Shown here piece by piece: positions 51,513 to 60,155 of a stretch of 64,000 nucleotides of DNA (positions within the stretch are counted from its first letter, which is position 1; every line of letters begins with the position of its first letter). The DNA is taken from positions 1 to 64,000 of the forward strand of contig PCUY01000062.1 of NCBI GenBank assembly GCA_002787815.1, in the 5' to 3' direction. The notes beneath the pieces are model-generated. The model was given only the letters and a program-made list of their open reading frames with translations. It was not told where the DNA came from and made no database searches. The translations under genes were made by a program, and so were the position numbers. The DNA comes from Bacteroidetes bacterium CG12_big_fil_rev_8_21_14_0_65_60_17. GTDB lineage: Bacteria; Bacteroidota; Rhodothermia; Rhodothermales; UBA10348.

Positions 51513-52667
51513 ATGGGCTGGGACAGACTGATAGGACAGGACAGAGTGAAGCGCGTGCTTTCGAGCGCTGTTGCTTCAAAGAGGGTTGCCCATGCGTGGC
51601 TGTTTCACGGCCCGCCCGGCTCGGGCAAGCGCGCCGCGGCCCTCGCGTTTGCCCAGGCACTGCAGTGCAAGGAGCGGTTCGATGGCACGGTCTGCAATTC
51701 GTGTTCGGCGTGCCACAAAGTGCCGCGTATGTTGCATCCGGACGTTCATGTTCTGATTCCACACGCCAATGATGCGAAGCCGCAGGACCTTGGCGCTCGT
51801 GTGGCGCTTCTGGCTGAGTCTCCCTACGCAGTCATTGATTATTCGCGTCGACCTGACCTAAACGGTTCGGGAGGAACAGGAAACAAACAGGTTGCCTATC
51901 TCCTCGGCCAGGTACAGGAAGAGTTGCAGGCTCCCATGAAATACCGACCTGTGGAAGGATCCTGGCGCATTTCCATAGTGACGTCGGTGCATTCCATGCG
52001 AACGGCGGGTGCCAACGCCTTCCTGAAGCTGCTGGAGGAGCCCGGACGGGATACGGTATTCATTCTTCTGGCGGAAAGGCTGGATCAGGTATTGCCTACC
52101 ATCCTGAGCCGTTGTCAACAGGTTCGGTTCTCCCCGCTCGAAGTGGATGAGATGGCCAATGGCCTCGTTCAGGAAGGGTTGGCTCCCGCCGACATGGCGG
52201 CCGTCCTGGCGAGGATGGCAGATGGTTCGTACGAGCAGGCTCGTGAGCTGGCCCTGAGCACGGAACTGAGGAGTTCGAGGGATCTGGTTCTGGACTTTCT
52301 CCGGCAGGCTTTCAGAGCGTCGGGAGATGACGTCATGTCGCGAGTGGACGAACTTGCCTCACACGGGCGGGAATCTGTCAAATTTCATCTGCATGTCCTG
52401 CTTGGGCTGATTCGTGACCTGCTCTTGTACGCTGAGGTCGGGTCGCATGCCCCGATTGTCAATCTGGATTGGCAGGACGTGTTGTCAAAGTTTTCCAGGG
52501 GACTGCCGCATGCACGGCTGGATGTCATGGCTGAAGCCGTGGAATACGCCATGTACATGGTGGACCGGAACGTGAATCAGCGAATAGCGCTTGCCCATCT
52601 GGCGATTGTCCTTGGCAGGTCCATGCAGGGAGATACTCAGGTGAAGCCCGTGCCCCGGTTGGAGTGA
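51513..52667 (+). CDS. holB: DNA polymerase III subunit delta-prime
   Basis: A 384-aa clamp-loader ATPase-fold protein. GWDRLIGQDRVKRVLSSAV and WLFHGPPGSGKRAAALAFAQAL give the Walker-like loop. LQCKERFDGTVCNSCSACHKV is the zinc-binding four-Cys motif, and SMRTAGANAFLKLLEEPGRDTVFILLAERLDQVLPTILSRCQ is the SRC region. The C-terminal domain is helical. It loads the beta clamp together with the delta and gamma/tau subunits. The ATG at 51513 is preferred because it directly precedes the conserved N-terminus. Its 3' end overlaps the convergent GT4 gene by 31 nt. Confidence 0.9.
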   Translation: MGWDRLIGQDRVKRVLSSAVASKRVAHAWLFHGPPGSGKRAAALAFAQALQCKERFDGTVCNSCSACHKVPRMLHPDVHVLIPHANDAKPQDLGARVALLAESPYAVIDYSRRPDLNGSGGTGNKQVAYLLGQVQEELQAPMKYRPVEGSWRISIVTSVHSMRTAGANAFLKLLEEPGRDTVFILLAERLDQVLPTILSRCQQVRFSPLEVDEMANGLVQEGLAPADMAAVLARMADGSYEQARELALSTELRSSRDLVLDFLRQAFRASGDDVMSRVDELASHGRESVKFHLHVLLGLIRDLLLYAEVGSHAPIVNLDWQDVLSKFSRGLPHARLDVMAEAVEYAMYMVDRNVNQRIALAHLAIVLGRSMQGDTQVKPVPRLE

Positions 52668-53872
52668 CGTTCCAGGATGGCCTGTGCACATTCCACGTAC
52701 CGGTCCAGACTGCTTTCGCGCGTGTAGAATCTGCTTCGCCGGATGGCGTTGTTACTCCACGTAGCCACGGTTCTTGCGGGGTCCGACCGGGTTTTCCAGA
52801 TCGGGTCCAGATCCAGGTCGGTCCAGGAGATGAGCGGCCCCAGGTCATGCTGACCGACTTCCCTGCCAAGTGGCCCATCGGAGTCGCACACGGCCAGGAT
52901 GGGTGCCCCGGCAGATATGGCGGGGATGAGTTTGGATGGAAGGAACGCGTGGCCTGCCCCTTGGCGCTCCGTGATTACATAGAAGTCGCACCAGGAAAGC
53001 CAGTCAGCGAGTTCTTCTTCAGATGTCAATGGATGAAGAAGAAAGCGGGAGTCTCCGATGTTATTCAGCCATATCCGGAGTTCTTCAACACGTGCACCTC
53101 CCGCGTGTATACGGAATTCAAACGCATCGCTCCGGTGGTGCATGGCCATACAGAATGAAAGCAGGTCCTGTTTGGCACCCACGTTCCCCGAGTAGAGTAA
53201 CCGAAGAGGATTATGTGTTTCGGCTCTTGTTCGTGATTGCAGGGAGAGCATTCGGGCCATGTCGGCATGAAGCCAATTCGGCAGACAGAAAATGTGTTTG
53301 GGAGCACCGGGAATCTGGCGGAGTGCACCCACCATGGAGCCGGAAATACTTGACCAGGCATGGGCGCGCCTGAAAAGGGTGTTCTGGACCCAGAGCATGA
53401 GTCGGGCGGACGCTCCGGCAAGTCCTCCTGCGACGGCGGCCTGAGCAGACAGATCCTGGACATTCAGCCATAACGGAGCATGCGAAAAACGTGAAGCTGC
53501 TACACCGTAGGCTACAGATGCAATGAGCGGGCAGAAGGCCATGACCAGGTCGTATTCTCCACGAGACGGTCGTCTTCGCATCAGGGACAGGAAGAAAGAA
53601 GCCTCATGAAGCAGACGCTGGGGCAAGCTGTTCGGGTTGCCCGGGATGTAGAGGCCGTGTCGCTCAATGCGAAGTCCGTGCTCCCGACTTTCTTCGATCA
53701 TGATCCCGTTTTTGCCGGATTTGTCTTGCCACTCGGGGTAATAGGAAAAAGCACATTTTACCGACACATCCCATCCGCGTTCTGCAAATCCGTTGCACAG
53801 GTCCGTGAACAGGATACCACCACCGAGGTCAGGTTTGAATACGTTGACTATGACAAGAAGACGGGGTTTCAA
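52637..53872 (-). CDS. Family 4 glycosyltransferase
   Basis: This GT-B-fold protein (411 aa from TTG 53872) starts with LKPRLLVIVNVFKPDLGGGILFTDLCNGFAERGWDV. NVQDLSAQAAVAGGLAGASARLM and LLYSGNVGAKQDLLS are the family blocks, and FYVITERQGAGHAFLPSKLIPAISAGAPILA is the C-terminal nucleotide-sugar site (FxPSKxxxxxxxGxP). It resembles WbuB-like transferases of surface-polysaccharide pathways. Start uncertain: a GTG at 53920 lies in a transcription terminator, and TTG at 53872 is the first alternative. No other polysaccharide gene neighbours it. Convergent with holB. Confidence 0.8.
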   Translation of the reverse strand: MKPRLLVIVNVFKPDLGGGILFTDLCNGFAERGWDVSVKCAFSYYPEWQDKSGKNGIMIEESREHGLRIERHGLYIPGNPNSLPQRLLHEASFFLSLMRRRPSRGEYDLVMAFCPLIASVAYGVAASRFSHAPLWLNVQDLSAQAAVAGGLAGASARLMLWVQNTLFRRAHAWSSISGSMVGALRQIPGAPKHIFCLPNWLHADMARMLSLQSRTRAETHNPLRLLYSGNVGAKQDLLSFCMAMHHRSDAFEFRIHAGGARVEELRIWLNNIGDSRFLLHPLTSEEELADWLSWCDFYVITERQGAGHAFLPSKLIPAISAGAPILAVCDSDGPLGREVGQHDLGPLISWTDLDLDPIWKTRSDPARTVATWSNNAIRRSRFYTRESSLDRYVECAQAILERHSNRGTGFT

Positions 53873-53910
53873 GGCGTTCTGAATGGACGAATCGTGCGTT
53901 GCAGATAAAG

Positions 53911-53939
53911 AAAAAAGCACAGCCGCGGGGCGGCTGTGC
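53911..53939 (-). terminator. Rho-independent terminator downstream of the purF transcript
   Basis: On the minus strand GCACAGCCGC/GCGGCTGTGC (10-bp stem) is followed by six Ts (53916-53911). It lies after purF and the small minus-strand frame and just before the GT4 gene. Confidence 0.85.
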
Positions 53940-54007
53940 TGATTCTTTCCAACACCTTACTGATTGAGCGACCAGAAGGTACTGGTTCGGAGCGGAAGTA
54001 GCCGGAG
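53940..54007. other. Spacer between the small membrane frame and the terminator
   Basis: 68 bases with no gene and no recognised motif; they belong to the 3' part of the minus-strand purF/small-protein transcript. Confidence 0.35.
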
Positions 54008-54199
54008 CTACAGAAGTTGAAACACCATGAGGACAATCAGACCTACGACGCCCGCTCCAAACGTCATCGTTCTGATCGCACGATCGACGGGATTACGCAT
54101 ATGGGCGTGGCTGAATGGTTCGGTAGGAAGGCGAGACAGGCGGAAAGTACGAAGCGTGCTCCCGGAGTAAAACGAATAGTCCTTGGAAACGACACACAT
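54008..54199 (-). CDS. Possible small single-helix membrane protein downstream of purF
   Basis: A 63-aa frame (or 30 aa from the ATG at 54100) whose C-terminus is one hydrophobic helix (MTFGAGVVGLIVLMVFQLL). The 30-aa form, MRNPVDRAIRTMTFGAG onward, looks like a short membrane peptide with a basic start. No family recognised. It lies in the same direction as purF, after 48 nt, and before a terminator, so it may be the last gene of that transcript. Coding status is uncertain. Confidence 0.4.
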   Translation of the reverse strand: MCVVSKDYSFYSGSTLRTFRLSRLPTEPFSHAHMRNPVDRAIRTMTFGAGVVGLIVLMVFQLL

Positions 54200-54247
54200 A
54201 TGTTAAATTCACACTATCTTCACATAATCACTTGGTTATTCCAGTGT

Positions 54248-55747
54248 TTACAGTTCGTTTTCGTCTTTAAGCGCTGCATGTTCAACCGGAACGGGATAAT
54301 TCCGGGAGAAACAGGCATTGCAGTAGCCCAAGTCTGACGTATTGGCTGCACGAACCGCCCGCATCATACCGTCAATGGACAGGTATGCCAACGAGTCCAC
54401 CTCCAGCCATGCTGCCATGGCATCAATGTCACCTTCGAAACGGTTGGCCAGAAGTTCGTTGTGCGTCGGAAAGTCCATTCCGTAAAAACAGGGAGATACA
54501 ACCGGGGGAGACGAGACGCGGAAGTGGATCTCCCGTGCTCCCGCTGCTCGAACCATGCGGACAAGCTGACGGGCAGTGGTACCACGAACAATGGAGTCAT
54601 CGACCATTACGACGATCCGATCCTTGAGAACGCCTTCAACCGTGTTGAATTTGGTCCGGACCCTCTGTTCACGGGCTGCCTGCCCCGGGGCTATGAAGGT
54701 GCGTCCAACATAGTGGTTTCGAATAAGCCCGATTTCGTACCTGCACCGGTTCCCCAGTTTCTCGCACTCACTGACGTACCCGAGTGTGGCCGTATTGGAA
54801 GAGTCCGGAACGCTGATCACAATCGGGCGCTGATCCTCGGGACCAACACGGGGAACGGGAGCATCATGGGCCAATTCCTTGCCCAACTTGCGTCGCACCT
54901 TGTCTACCATTTCGCCGAAAATCTTGGAGTCGGGCCTGGAAAAATAAACGTATTCAAACACACACTGACTTACGCCGTTATTACAAGCAAGGTGGATGGA
55001 GTGGAAATCCTCCGAAGCACAGCCATGGTCGTCAATTACGAGCACCTCGCCCGGCTCGATATCCCGCATGTACGACGCGCCGATCAGATCAAATGCACAT
55101 GTTTCCGATGCGACGCAATAGCCGGAATCCTGGGCAGACGTCCCTTTCAGTCGGCCGAGAGCGAGGGGCCTGAATCCATTGGGGTCTCGCACGGCAATGA
55201 GCTCGTTATCTGTCAGGATGACCAGCGAAAAAGCACCTTCGAGCTGCGATACCGCATCGACGATCTTGTCGATCTGTTTTCGGCGCGTACTCTGTGCAAT
55301 GAGGTGCAGGATGAGTTCAGAATCGGATGTGCTCGAAAAAAGTGTGCCCCGCTCAATGAATGAGTTTCGGATTTCACGGGCGTTCGAAATGTTGCCGTTG
55401 TGGGCGAGAGCCAGGTTTCCGTCCCGATAATGGACGCGAAACGGTTGGATGTTCGTCGCGTTGTTTGAAGCACCTGACGTGGAGTAGCGGTTGTGACCAA
55501 TGCCACTGCGGCCCAGGAGGGTTGTCTCGAATATGGTCGCATCTTCGAATACATCGAGGACAAGTCCTGCCCCCTTGTGTGAAGGCATTACTTTGCGCCC
55601 TCGAGCCTCATCGAACACACTCGTCACAATTCCTGCCGATTCCTGCCCGCGGTGTTGAAGAGCGTGGAGCGAGAGGTAGATCTTGTGTGCGGCATCGGCG
55701 ACGTTGTACATGCCGGCGATGCCGCAGGAATCTTTGTGTTGGCGCAT
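54248..55747 (-). CDS. purF: Amidophosphoribosyltransferase
   Basis: This 499-aa enzyme makes 5-phosphoribosylamine from PRPP and glutamine, the first committed step of de novo purine synthesis. The start MRQHKDSCGIAGMYN includes a short propeptide; Cys8 is the N-terminal nucleophile after processing. The glutaminase blocks GRSGIGHNRYSTSG and ALAHNGNISNAREIR, and the PRPP loop VVMVDDSIVRGTTARQLVRMV, are intact. YFSRPDSKIFG and PDSSNTATLGY also match. A C-terminal cysteine-containing end (YCNACFSRNYP) fits iron-sulfur-containing forms. ATG 55747 is preferred over the longer frame. Confidence 0.95.
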   Translation of the reverse strand: MRQHKDSCGIAGMYNVADAAHKIYLSLHALQHRGQESAGIVTSVFDEARGRKVMPSHKGAGLVLDVFEDATIFETTLLGRSGIGHNRYSTSGASNNATNIQPFRVHYRDGNLALAHNGNISNAREIRNSFIERGTLFSSTSDSELILHLIAQSTRRKQIDKIVDAVSQLEGAFSLVILTDNELIAVRDPNGFRPLALGRLKGTSAQDSGYCVASETCAFDLIGASYMRDIEPGEVLVIDDHGCASEDFHSIHLACNNGVSQCVFEYVYFSRPDSKIFGEMVDKVRRKLGKELAHDAPVPRVGPEDQRPIVISVPDSSNTATLGYVSECEKLGNRCRYEIGLIRNHYVGRTFIAPGQAAREQRVRTKFNTVEGVLKDRIVVMVDDSIVRGTTARQLVRMVRAAGAREIHFRVSSPPVVSPCFYGMDFPTHNELLANRFEGDIDAMAAWLEVDSLAYLSIDGMMRAVRAANTSDLGYCNACFSRNYPVPVEHAALKDENEL

Positions 55748-55806
55748 GTGGCAGGATGGAGATGGAGCGGAACGGCCCGGAGCCTTGCGGGCTGCGTAGA
55801 TGAGGT

Positions 55807-57198
55807 CTACTGCGGAGCGCCCGCGTCGGTTTCTGCACATTTCATGCGAACGCGGACGACACGATTGTTTTCGACCTCCTCTACCGTGAATTCCAACTGA
55901 TCGTGTTGGAATGTATCGCCGGGGTTGGGAATTTCGCCAGCCAGATGAAACATGAGACCGCCGAGTGTCTCGAAGTCAAATTGCTCCGTATCCATTCTGA
56001 CATTGGCAATATCATTGATTTCGTCCAGGTCAATGCGGGCGTCGAACATGTACTCCGTGTCGGAGAGTCGCTCATACTGGTCGAATTCGGTCTCATCCTG
56101 TTCGTCGCGGATATCCCCGACAATTTCTTCCAAGACGTCTTCCAGGGTAACCAGACCGGCTGTCCCTCCATATTCGTCAACGACCATGGCGATGTGGGTT
56201 TTTCTGGTCTGAAAATCGGCAAGCAGGTCATCCAGCTTCTTGAACAGCGGGACGAAAACGGCTGGTCTTGCTATTCGTGTCCAATCCACTTTTTCCTGAT
56301 CTGGATGCTCGGTCACGAAACGCAGAATGTCCTTGGCGTAGATGATGCCCAGGATATTGTCAAGGTGTCCTACGTACAGCGGTATGCGCGAGCGGCCACT
56401 TTGCCGGATGAGCATGATGGCGTCCATGATACTCGCATCGGCCGGGAGCGCGACCACGTCCAGGCGGCTTACCATGATTTCGCGTACACTTGTCTCCCCG
56501 AATTCCACGATGGAGTGGATGAGCTCACGTTCCGTTTCCTCGAGGTGGCCATGGGCTTCGCCGATTTCAGCCATGGTTTTCAGGTCATCGGCAGACAGGC
56601 GGCCAGCCGTATCGTGAAAACGGGCATTGAAAGACTTCATGGTTCGAGCCAGGAGAAACGAAAGCGGGTACAGCACGCGATGCAACGCAAGCAGTATGCC
56701 ACTTATGCGCTTGGCAAATGTTGCAGGACTTCGATTGGCGAGCAACTTCGGCGTGATTTCCGATACCACGAGAAGCACGAACGCGAGAACGACGACCTCC
56801 GTCAAAACTGTCACCCACGGATTCCACCCATTCGTCTGGGCGATACTGTGTGTCAGCAGGGCGGCCAGGATAGCGGCTGCCACATTGACCAACGTATTCA
56901 GTATCAGGATGCTGACCAGTACCGAGCGTGGCGTTTCCAGGAGGTGCAGTACGCGGGTAGCCCCCGGTGATGGGTCGTTCGCCAATCGTTCCCTCGATCC
57001 ACTGTCCAGTGAAAAGAGGGCAACCTCTGAACCGGAGAAAAGTGCAGACAGGAGGAGTAGGCAGACGATCCCCATCAACCCTGCCAGCATGGCGGCATCT
57101 GACAGGATTACGGCGTCGGGAAAATCCTGTGCAATGTTCCCGGCGTAATCCAGCGATCGGATCAGAAGGAACAAAGACGGAGGCTCATCGGGGTCCAC
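55807..57198 (-). CDS. CNNM/CBS/CorC-type membrane protein (GldE-like)
   Basis: A 463-aa protein. The N-terminal CNNM (DUF21) membrane domain ([26 protein letters not shown] onward) is followed by two CBS repeats (about 220-340: [65 protein letters not shown]). A CorC/HlyC C-terminal domain ends it. Relatives are Mg/Co transporters, and in Bacteroidota the GldE gliding-associated protein. The type IX proteins PorU/PorV elsewhere in the window make GldE-like assignment reasonable, but gldD is not adjacent. Start is GTG at 57198. Followed on the minus strand by purF after 59 nt. Confidence 0.85.
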   Translation of the reverse strand: MDPDEPPSLFLLIRSLDYAGNIAQDFPDAVILSDAAMLAGLMGIVCLLLLSALFSGSEVALFSLDSGSRERLANDPSPGATRVLHLLETPRSVLVSILILNTLVNVAAAILAALLTHSIAQTNGWNPWVTVLTEVVVLAFVLLVVSEITPKLLANRSPATFAKRISGILLALHRVLYPLSFLLARTMKSFNARFHDTAGRLSADDLKTMAEIGEAHGHLEETERELIHSIVEFGETSVREIMVSRLDVVALPADASIMDAIMLIRQSGRSRIPLYVGHLDNILGIIYAKDILRFVTEHPDQEKVDWTRIARPAVFVPLFKKLDDLLADFQTRKTHIAMVVDEYGGTAGLVTLEDVLEEIVGDIRDEQDETEFDQYERLSDTEYMFDARIDLDEINDIANVRMDTEQFDFETLGGLMFHLAGEIPNPGDTFQHDQLEFTVEEVENNRVVRVRMKCAETDAGAPQ

Positions 57199-57208
57199 GG
57201 TCGGATAG

Positions 57209-58576
57209 CTAGAAATATTGTTGCGTCACGATAACATAGACAAGGATACCGGCGACAGCAACGGGGCACACGAACTTTACGAGAAAGCCGAAGAGCGACG
57301 TGGCTGGCATGCGATGTCCACTTGATTGCAGTGCGGCAAGCGCTGCAGGAATACCCCACTTCCATCCGGCAAAAACGCAGACCATGAGTGCGCCGATGGA
57401 CAGGGAGTAGTTGCCCCAGATGATGTTCTGCAGGCTGAGGAAGTCAATGCCAACGCCCGGAAGGTCGAAAAAGAACGATCCCTCCGCCTGGGATAATGCG
57501 CTCGGGATAGCCAGCGCGAAGCACGCCGTTCCCAATATGGTTACGGCCTTTGTACGACTCCATCCTTTTTCATCCACAAAATAGGAGACCACAACTTCAA
57601 GCAGCGAGATGGTCGAGGTCAGGGCGGCTATGGCCAGGAGCGCATAGAATGCGATGGCAAAAATCTGCCCGGCGGGAATCTGTGCGAAGACCGTCGGCAG
57701 CACGACGAACACCAGCCCCGGGCCAGCCTCCGGAGCAACGCCAGCCGAGAAAAGCGCCGGAAATATGATCAGACCGGCGAGCAGGGCTATGCTCGTGTCG
57801 AAGATGGCCACGATGATACCCGCCTGATGGATGTTTTCCCGTTCGGGGAAATACGAACCGTAGGTGATCATGGCCCCCATGCCGAGCGACAAGCTGAAGA
57901 GCGCCTGCCCAAGTGCCGCGGCCATGACACCCACTGTGATCTTGCTGAAGTCCGCCGAGAAGATATAGGAAAGTCCCTCGGTTCCACCGGGTAGTGTCAT
58001 GGCGCGGATGGCCATACCCACCAGCATGACGAGCAGAATGGGCATAAGGATGGTGGTGGCCTTCTCTATGCCACCTGAAATACCGCCGCGCACGATGACA
58101 GCGGTAATGGCAAGGAAAACACCCGCCAGGAATACCATGAGGCCGGGGTTGCCGATGAGTGCCCCGAACACCGCACTGCTTTGTTCGGCAGTTGTTACGC
58201 CTTCCAGTGCGCCGGAGACAGCTCCCCAGAGATAGGACAGCGTCCAGCCGGCAATGACTACGTAAAAAGAGAGGATCACGAACCCAGTCAGGATGCCAAG
58301 CCCTCCGAGCCAGTGCCAATGCGTTCCGGGTGCCAGGGCGGCGAACGCGCCCACTGGATTGCGCTCCGTCTTGCGTCCGATGGCCAGTTCCGACAGTACG
58401 ACGGGCACGCCGATGGCGAAGACGAAAAAGAGGTATATAAGCACAAAGGCACCACCGCCATTTTCACCGGCCGTGTACGGGAAACGCCAGATGTTGCCGA
58501 GGCCGATTGCTGAGCCGGCAGCAGCCAGGATAAAACCCATTTTGCCACTCCATTGACCGCGCGCTGCAGATGCCAT
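57209..58576 (-). CDS. Sodium-dependent neurotransmitter/amino-acid symporter (SNF family)
   Basis: A 455-aa transporter of the LeuT fold. QWSGKMGFILAAAGSAIGLGNIWRFPYTAGENGGGAFVLIYLF at residues 8-50 is the signature of transmembrane helix 1. GMGAMITYGSYF, FDTSIALLAGLIIFPALF and ALTSTISLLEVVVSYFVD follow. It carries an amino acid or amine with Na+. The ATG at 58576 is preferred; the open frame continues to 59119 but reads through ssb in another frame and is not coding. GAAC-like ribosome-binding context is weak. Ten bases separate it from the GldE-like gene downstream. Confidence 0.93.
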   Translation of the reverse strand: MASAARGQWSGKMGFILAAAGSAIGLGNIWRFPYTAGENGGGAFVLIYLFFVFAIGVPVVLSELAIGRKTERNPVGAFAALAPGTHWHWLGGLGILTGFVILSFYVVIAGWTLSYLWGAVSGALEGVTTAEQSSAVFGALIGNPGLMVFLAGVFLAITAVIVRGGISGGIEKATTILMPILLVMLVGMAIRAMTLPGGTEGLSYIFSADFSKITVGVMAAALGQALFSLSLGMGAMITYGSYFPERENIHQAGIIVAIFDTSIALLAGLIIFPALFSAGVAPEAGPGLVFVVLPTVFAQIPAGQIFAIAFYALLAIAALTSTISLLEVVVSYFVDEKGWSRTKAVTILGTACFALAIPSALSQAEGSFFFDLPGVGIDFLSLQNIIWGNYSLSIGALMVCVFAGWKWGIPAALAALQSSGHRMPATSLFGFLVKFVCPVAVAGILVYVIVTQQYF

Positions 58577-58629
58577 GTGTTCTTTACCTAGTGTGGTGAT
58601 TGGATCGGTCCAATAACCCCCACAGACCC

Positions 58630-58671
58630 AAAAAAAGCAAGCGGGGCAACGCGTTTTGACGCTGCCCCGCC
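58630..58671 (-). terminator. Rho-independent terminator of ssb
   Basis: On the minus strand a GCGGGGCAGCGTC...GCGTTGCCCCGC hairpin (58670-58641) is followed, four bases on, by seven Ts (58636-58630). It lies 40 bases after the ssb stop and 54 before the symporter start. Confidence 0.85.
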
Positions 58672-58710
58672 TGAAAGTGCCCAACAGAGTGCTCGCCGGG
58701 CGGCCTGCTG

Positions 58711-59205
58711 TCAGAACGGCAGGTCGTCGTCGGGCTCGAACGTGTAGTCGTCTCCGGAATCTGCAGCTGCCGAAGACGTTGCCGCCGAAGGTGCTGCTGC
58801 CTTGGTGGCACCCGCTGGCTTGGCTGACCTGGCAGCTGGAGCGCTGTCCGAGTAACTGGACCCGCTGTCTCCACGGCCGGAGAGCATCATCATCTCTCGT
58901 GCCTTGACCTCCGTGACATACTTCGTATTGCCATCCTTGTCGTCGTAGGAACGGGTCTGAAGCGAGCCCTCGAAATACACCTGACTGCCTTTGGTGAGGT
59001 ATTCGTTGCAGATTTCCGCGAGTCGGCCCCACGTGACCACGCTGTGCCACTCGGTCCGCTCGACCCACTCGCCCGATGCGTCCTTGTATGATTCGTTCGT
59101 TGCCAGACGCAGATTGCATACGGCTGTTCCGGATCCTGTATAGCGCAGTTCCGGATCCTGCCCCAGATTACCCACCAGAATAACCTTGTTTACTCCTCTT
59201 GCCAT
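58711..59205 (-). CDS. ssb: Single-stranded DNA-binding protein
   Basis: A 164-aa OB-fold protein that coats single-stranded DNA at replication and repair. [36 protein letters not shown] at residues 5-40 and the [18 protein letters not shown] and [17 protein letters not shown] blocks are typical. A disordered Ala/Ser-rich linker leads to the acidic tail [13 protein letters not shown], the binding peptide for partner proteins. Complete; ATG at 59205. Divergent from mazG. Confidence 0.96.
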   Translation of the reverse strand: MARGVNKVILVGNLGQDPELRYTGSGTAVCNLRLATNESYKDASGEWVERTEWHSVVTWGRLAEICNEYLTKGSQVYFEGSLQTRSYDDKDGNTKYVTEVKAREMMMLSGRGDSGSSYSDSAPAARSAKPAGATKAAAPSAATSSAAADSGDDYTFEPDDDLPF

Positions 59206-59330
59206 GATTTTACTTACACCTCCCGTGTCTCTGAATTTCTTTGATAGCTGTTTTCCCGTAATGACGGTCTATTCATAGAGCCGTAAACTCATCAAACGTA
59301 ACTTACCGAACGCAACATCCAAGGTTCGGC

Positions 59331-60140
59331 ATGCAGGAGAAGATCTACGAGAAAAGTTTTCAAGAGTCGGCCGATGCCCTCGAGGCGTGGAACGACTTCG
59401 TCGCCATTGTCCGGCAACTACGCAGGGATTGCCCCTGGGATCGCAAGCAGAACCACGACAGCATAAAACACCTGCTCATAGAGGAAGCCTACGAAACGGT
59501 AGAGGCCATAGACGACGAGGACTGGCCAAGCCTGCGCAAAGAACTTGGAGATCTGCTCCTGCACGTTGTGTTCCATGCCGTGATCGCTGCAGAAACCGGG
59601 TCTTTCACGGTCAAGGATGTGATTGAGTCCGAAACGGAAAAACTGGTCCGGCGGCATCCGCATGTATTTGGAGATACGCACGTGGGAGGTGTCGAGGACG
59701 TGCTCACCAACTGGGAATCGATCAAGATCCGGGAGGGAGAGAAGACATCGGCCATGGAAGGCGTTCCCCGGCATCTGCCGACACTCCTCCGGGCCTACCG
59801 GATGCAGGAGAAGGCCGCCGGTGTCGGTTTTGACTTCCCGACACTGGACGATGCGTGGGACAAGGTGGCGGAGGAACTTGCTGAATTCCGGGATGTGGTG
59901 GCGAACAACGAATCCGAGGCGAGGAAGGAGGAAGAACTCGGGGACCTGCTGTTTTCCATCGTAAACCACGCACGCCGGGCCGGAATCAACCCGGAAAATG
60001 CACTTTCACGGACGAACGACAAATTCCTGCGTCGCTTCCGCGAGGTGGAGGACCGCCTCCGCGCCGAGGGTCTTTCCATTGTGGATGCGACGCTTGAGCA
60101 GATGGATGCGCACTGGGATGCGATCAAACGCCGGCCCTGA
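59331..60140 (+). CDS. mazG: Nucleoside triphosphate pyrophosphohydrolase MazG
   Basis: A 269-aa NTP-pyrophosphohydrolase with two MazG domains. The first is RRDCPWDRKQNHDSIKHLLIEEAYETVEAID with the EExxE metal motif, followed by ELGDLLLHVVFHA. The second domain is DAWDKVAEELAEFRDVV ... KEEELGDLLFSIVNHARRAGINPENAL. It hydrolyses abnormal and canonical NTPs and influences starvation responses. Length agrees with the family. Convergent with the amidohydrolase gene (15 nt between). Confidence 0.95.
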   Translation: MQEKIYEKSFQESADALEAWNDFVAIVRQLRRDCPWDRKQNHDSIKHLLIEEAYETVEAIDDEDWPSLRKELGDLLLHVVFHAVIAAETGSFTVKDVIESETEKLVRRHPHVFGDTHVGGVEDVLTNWESIKIREGEKTSAMEGVPRHLPTLLRAYRMQEKAAGVGFDFPTLDDAWDKVAEELAEFRDVVANNESEARKEEELGDLLFSIVNHARRAGINPENALSRTNDKFLRRFREVEDRLRAEGLSIVDATLEQMDAHWDAIKRRP

Positions 60141-60155
60141 TACGTCCGACACGCA

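Noticed and set aside
52637-53920. GT4 start at the GTG at 53920
   Set aside because: That codon lies in the terminator of the upstream minus-strand transcript and has no ribosome-binding site; TTG 53872 is more credible although not certain.
57209-59119. A 636-aa symporter extending through ssb
   Set aside because: The N-terminal 181 codons are ssb read in another frame; the SNF signature starts at the ATG at 58576.
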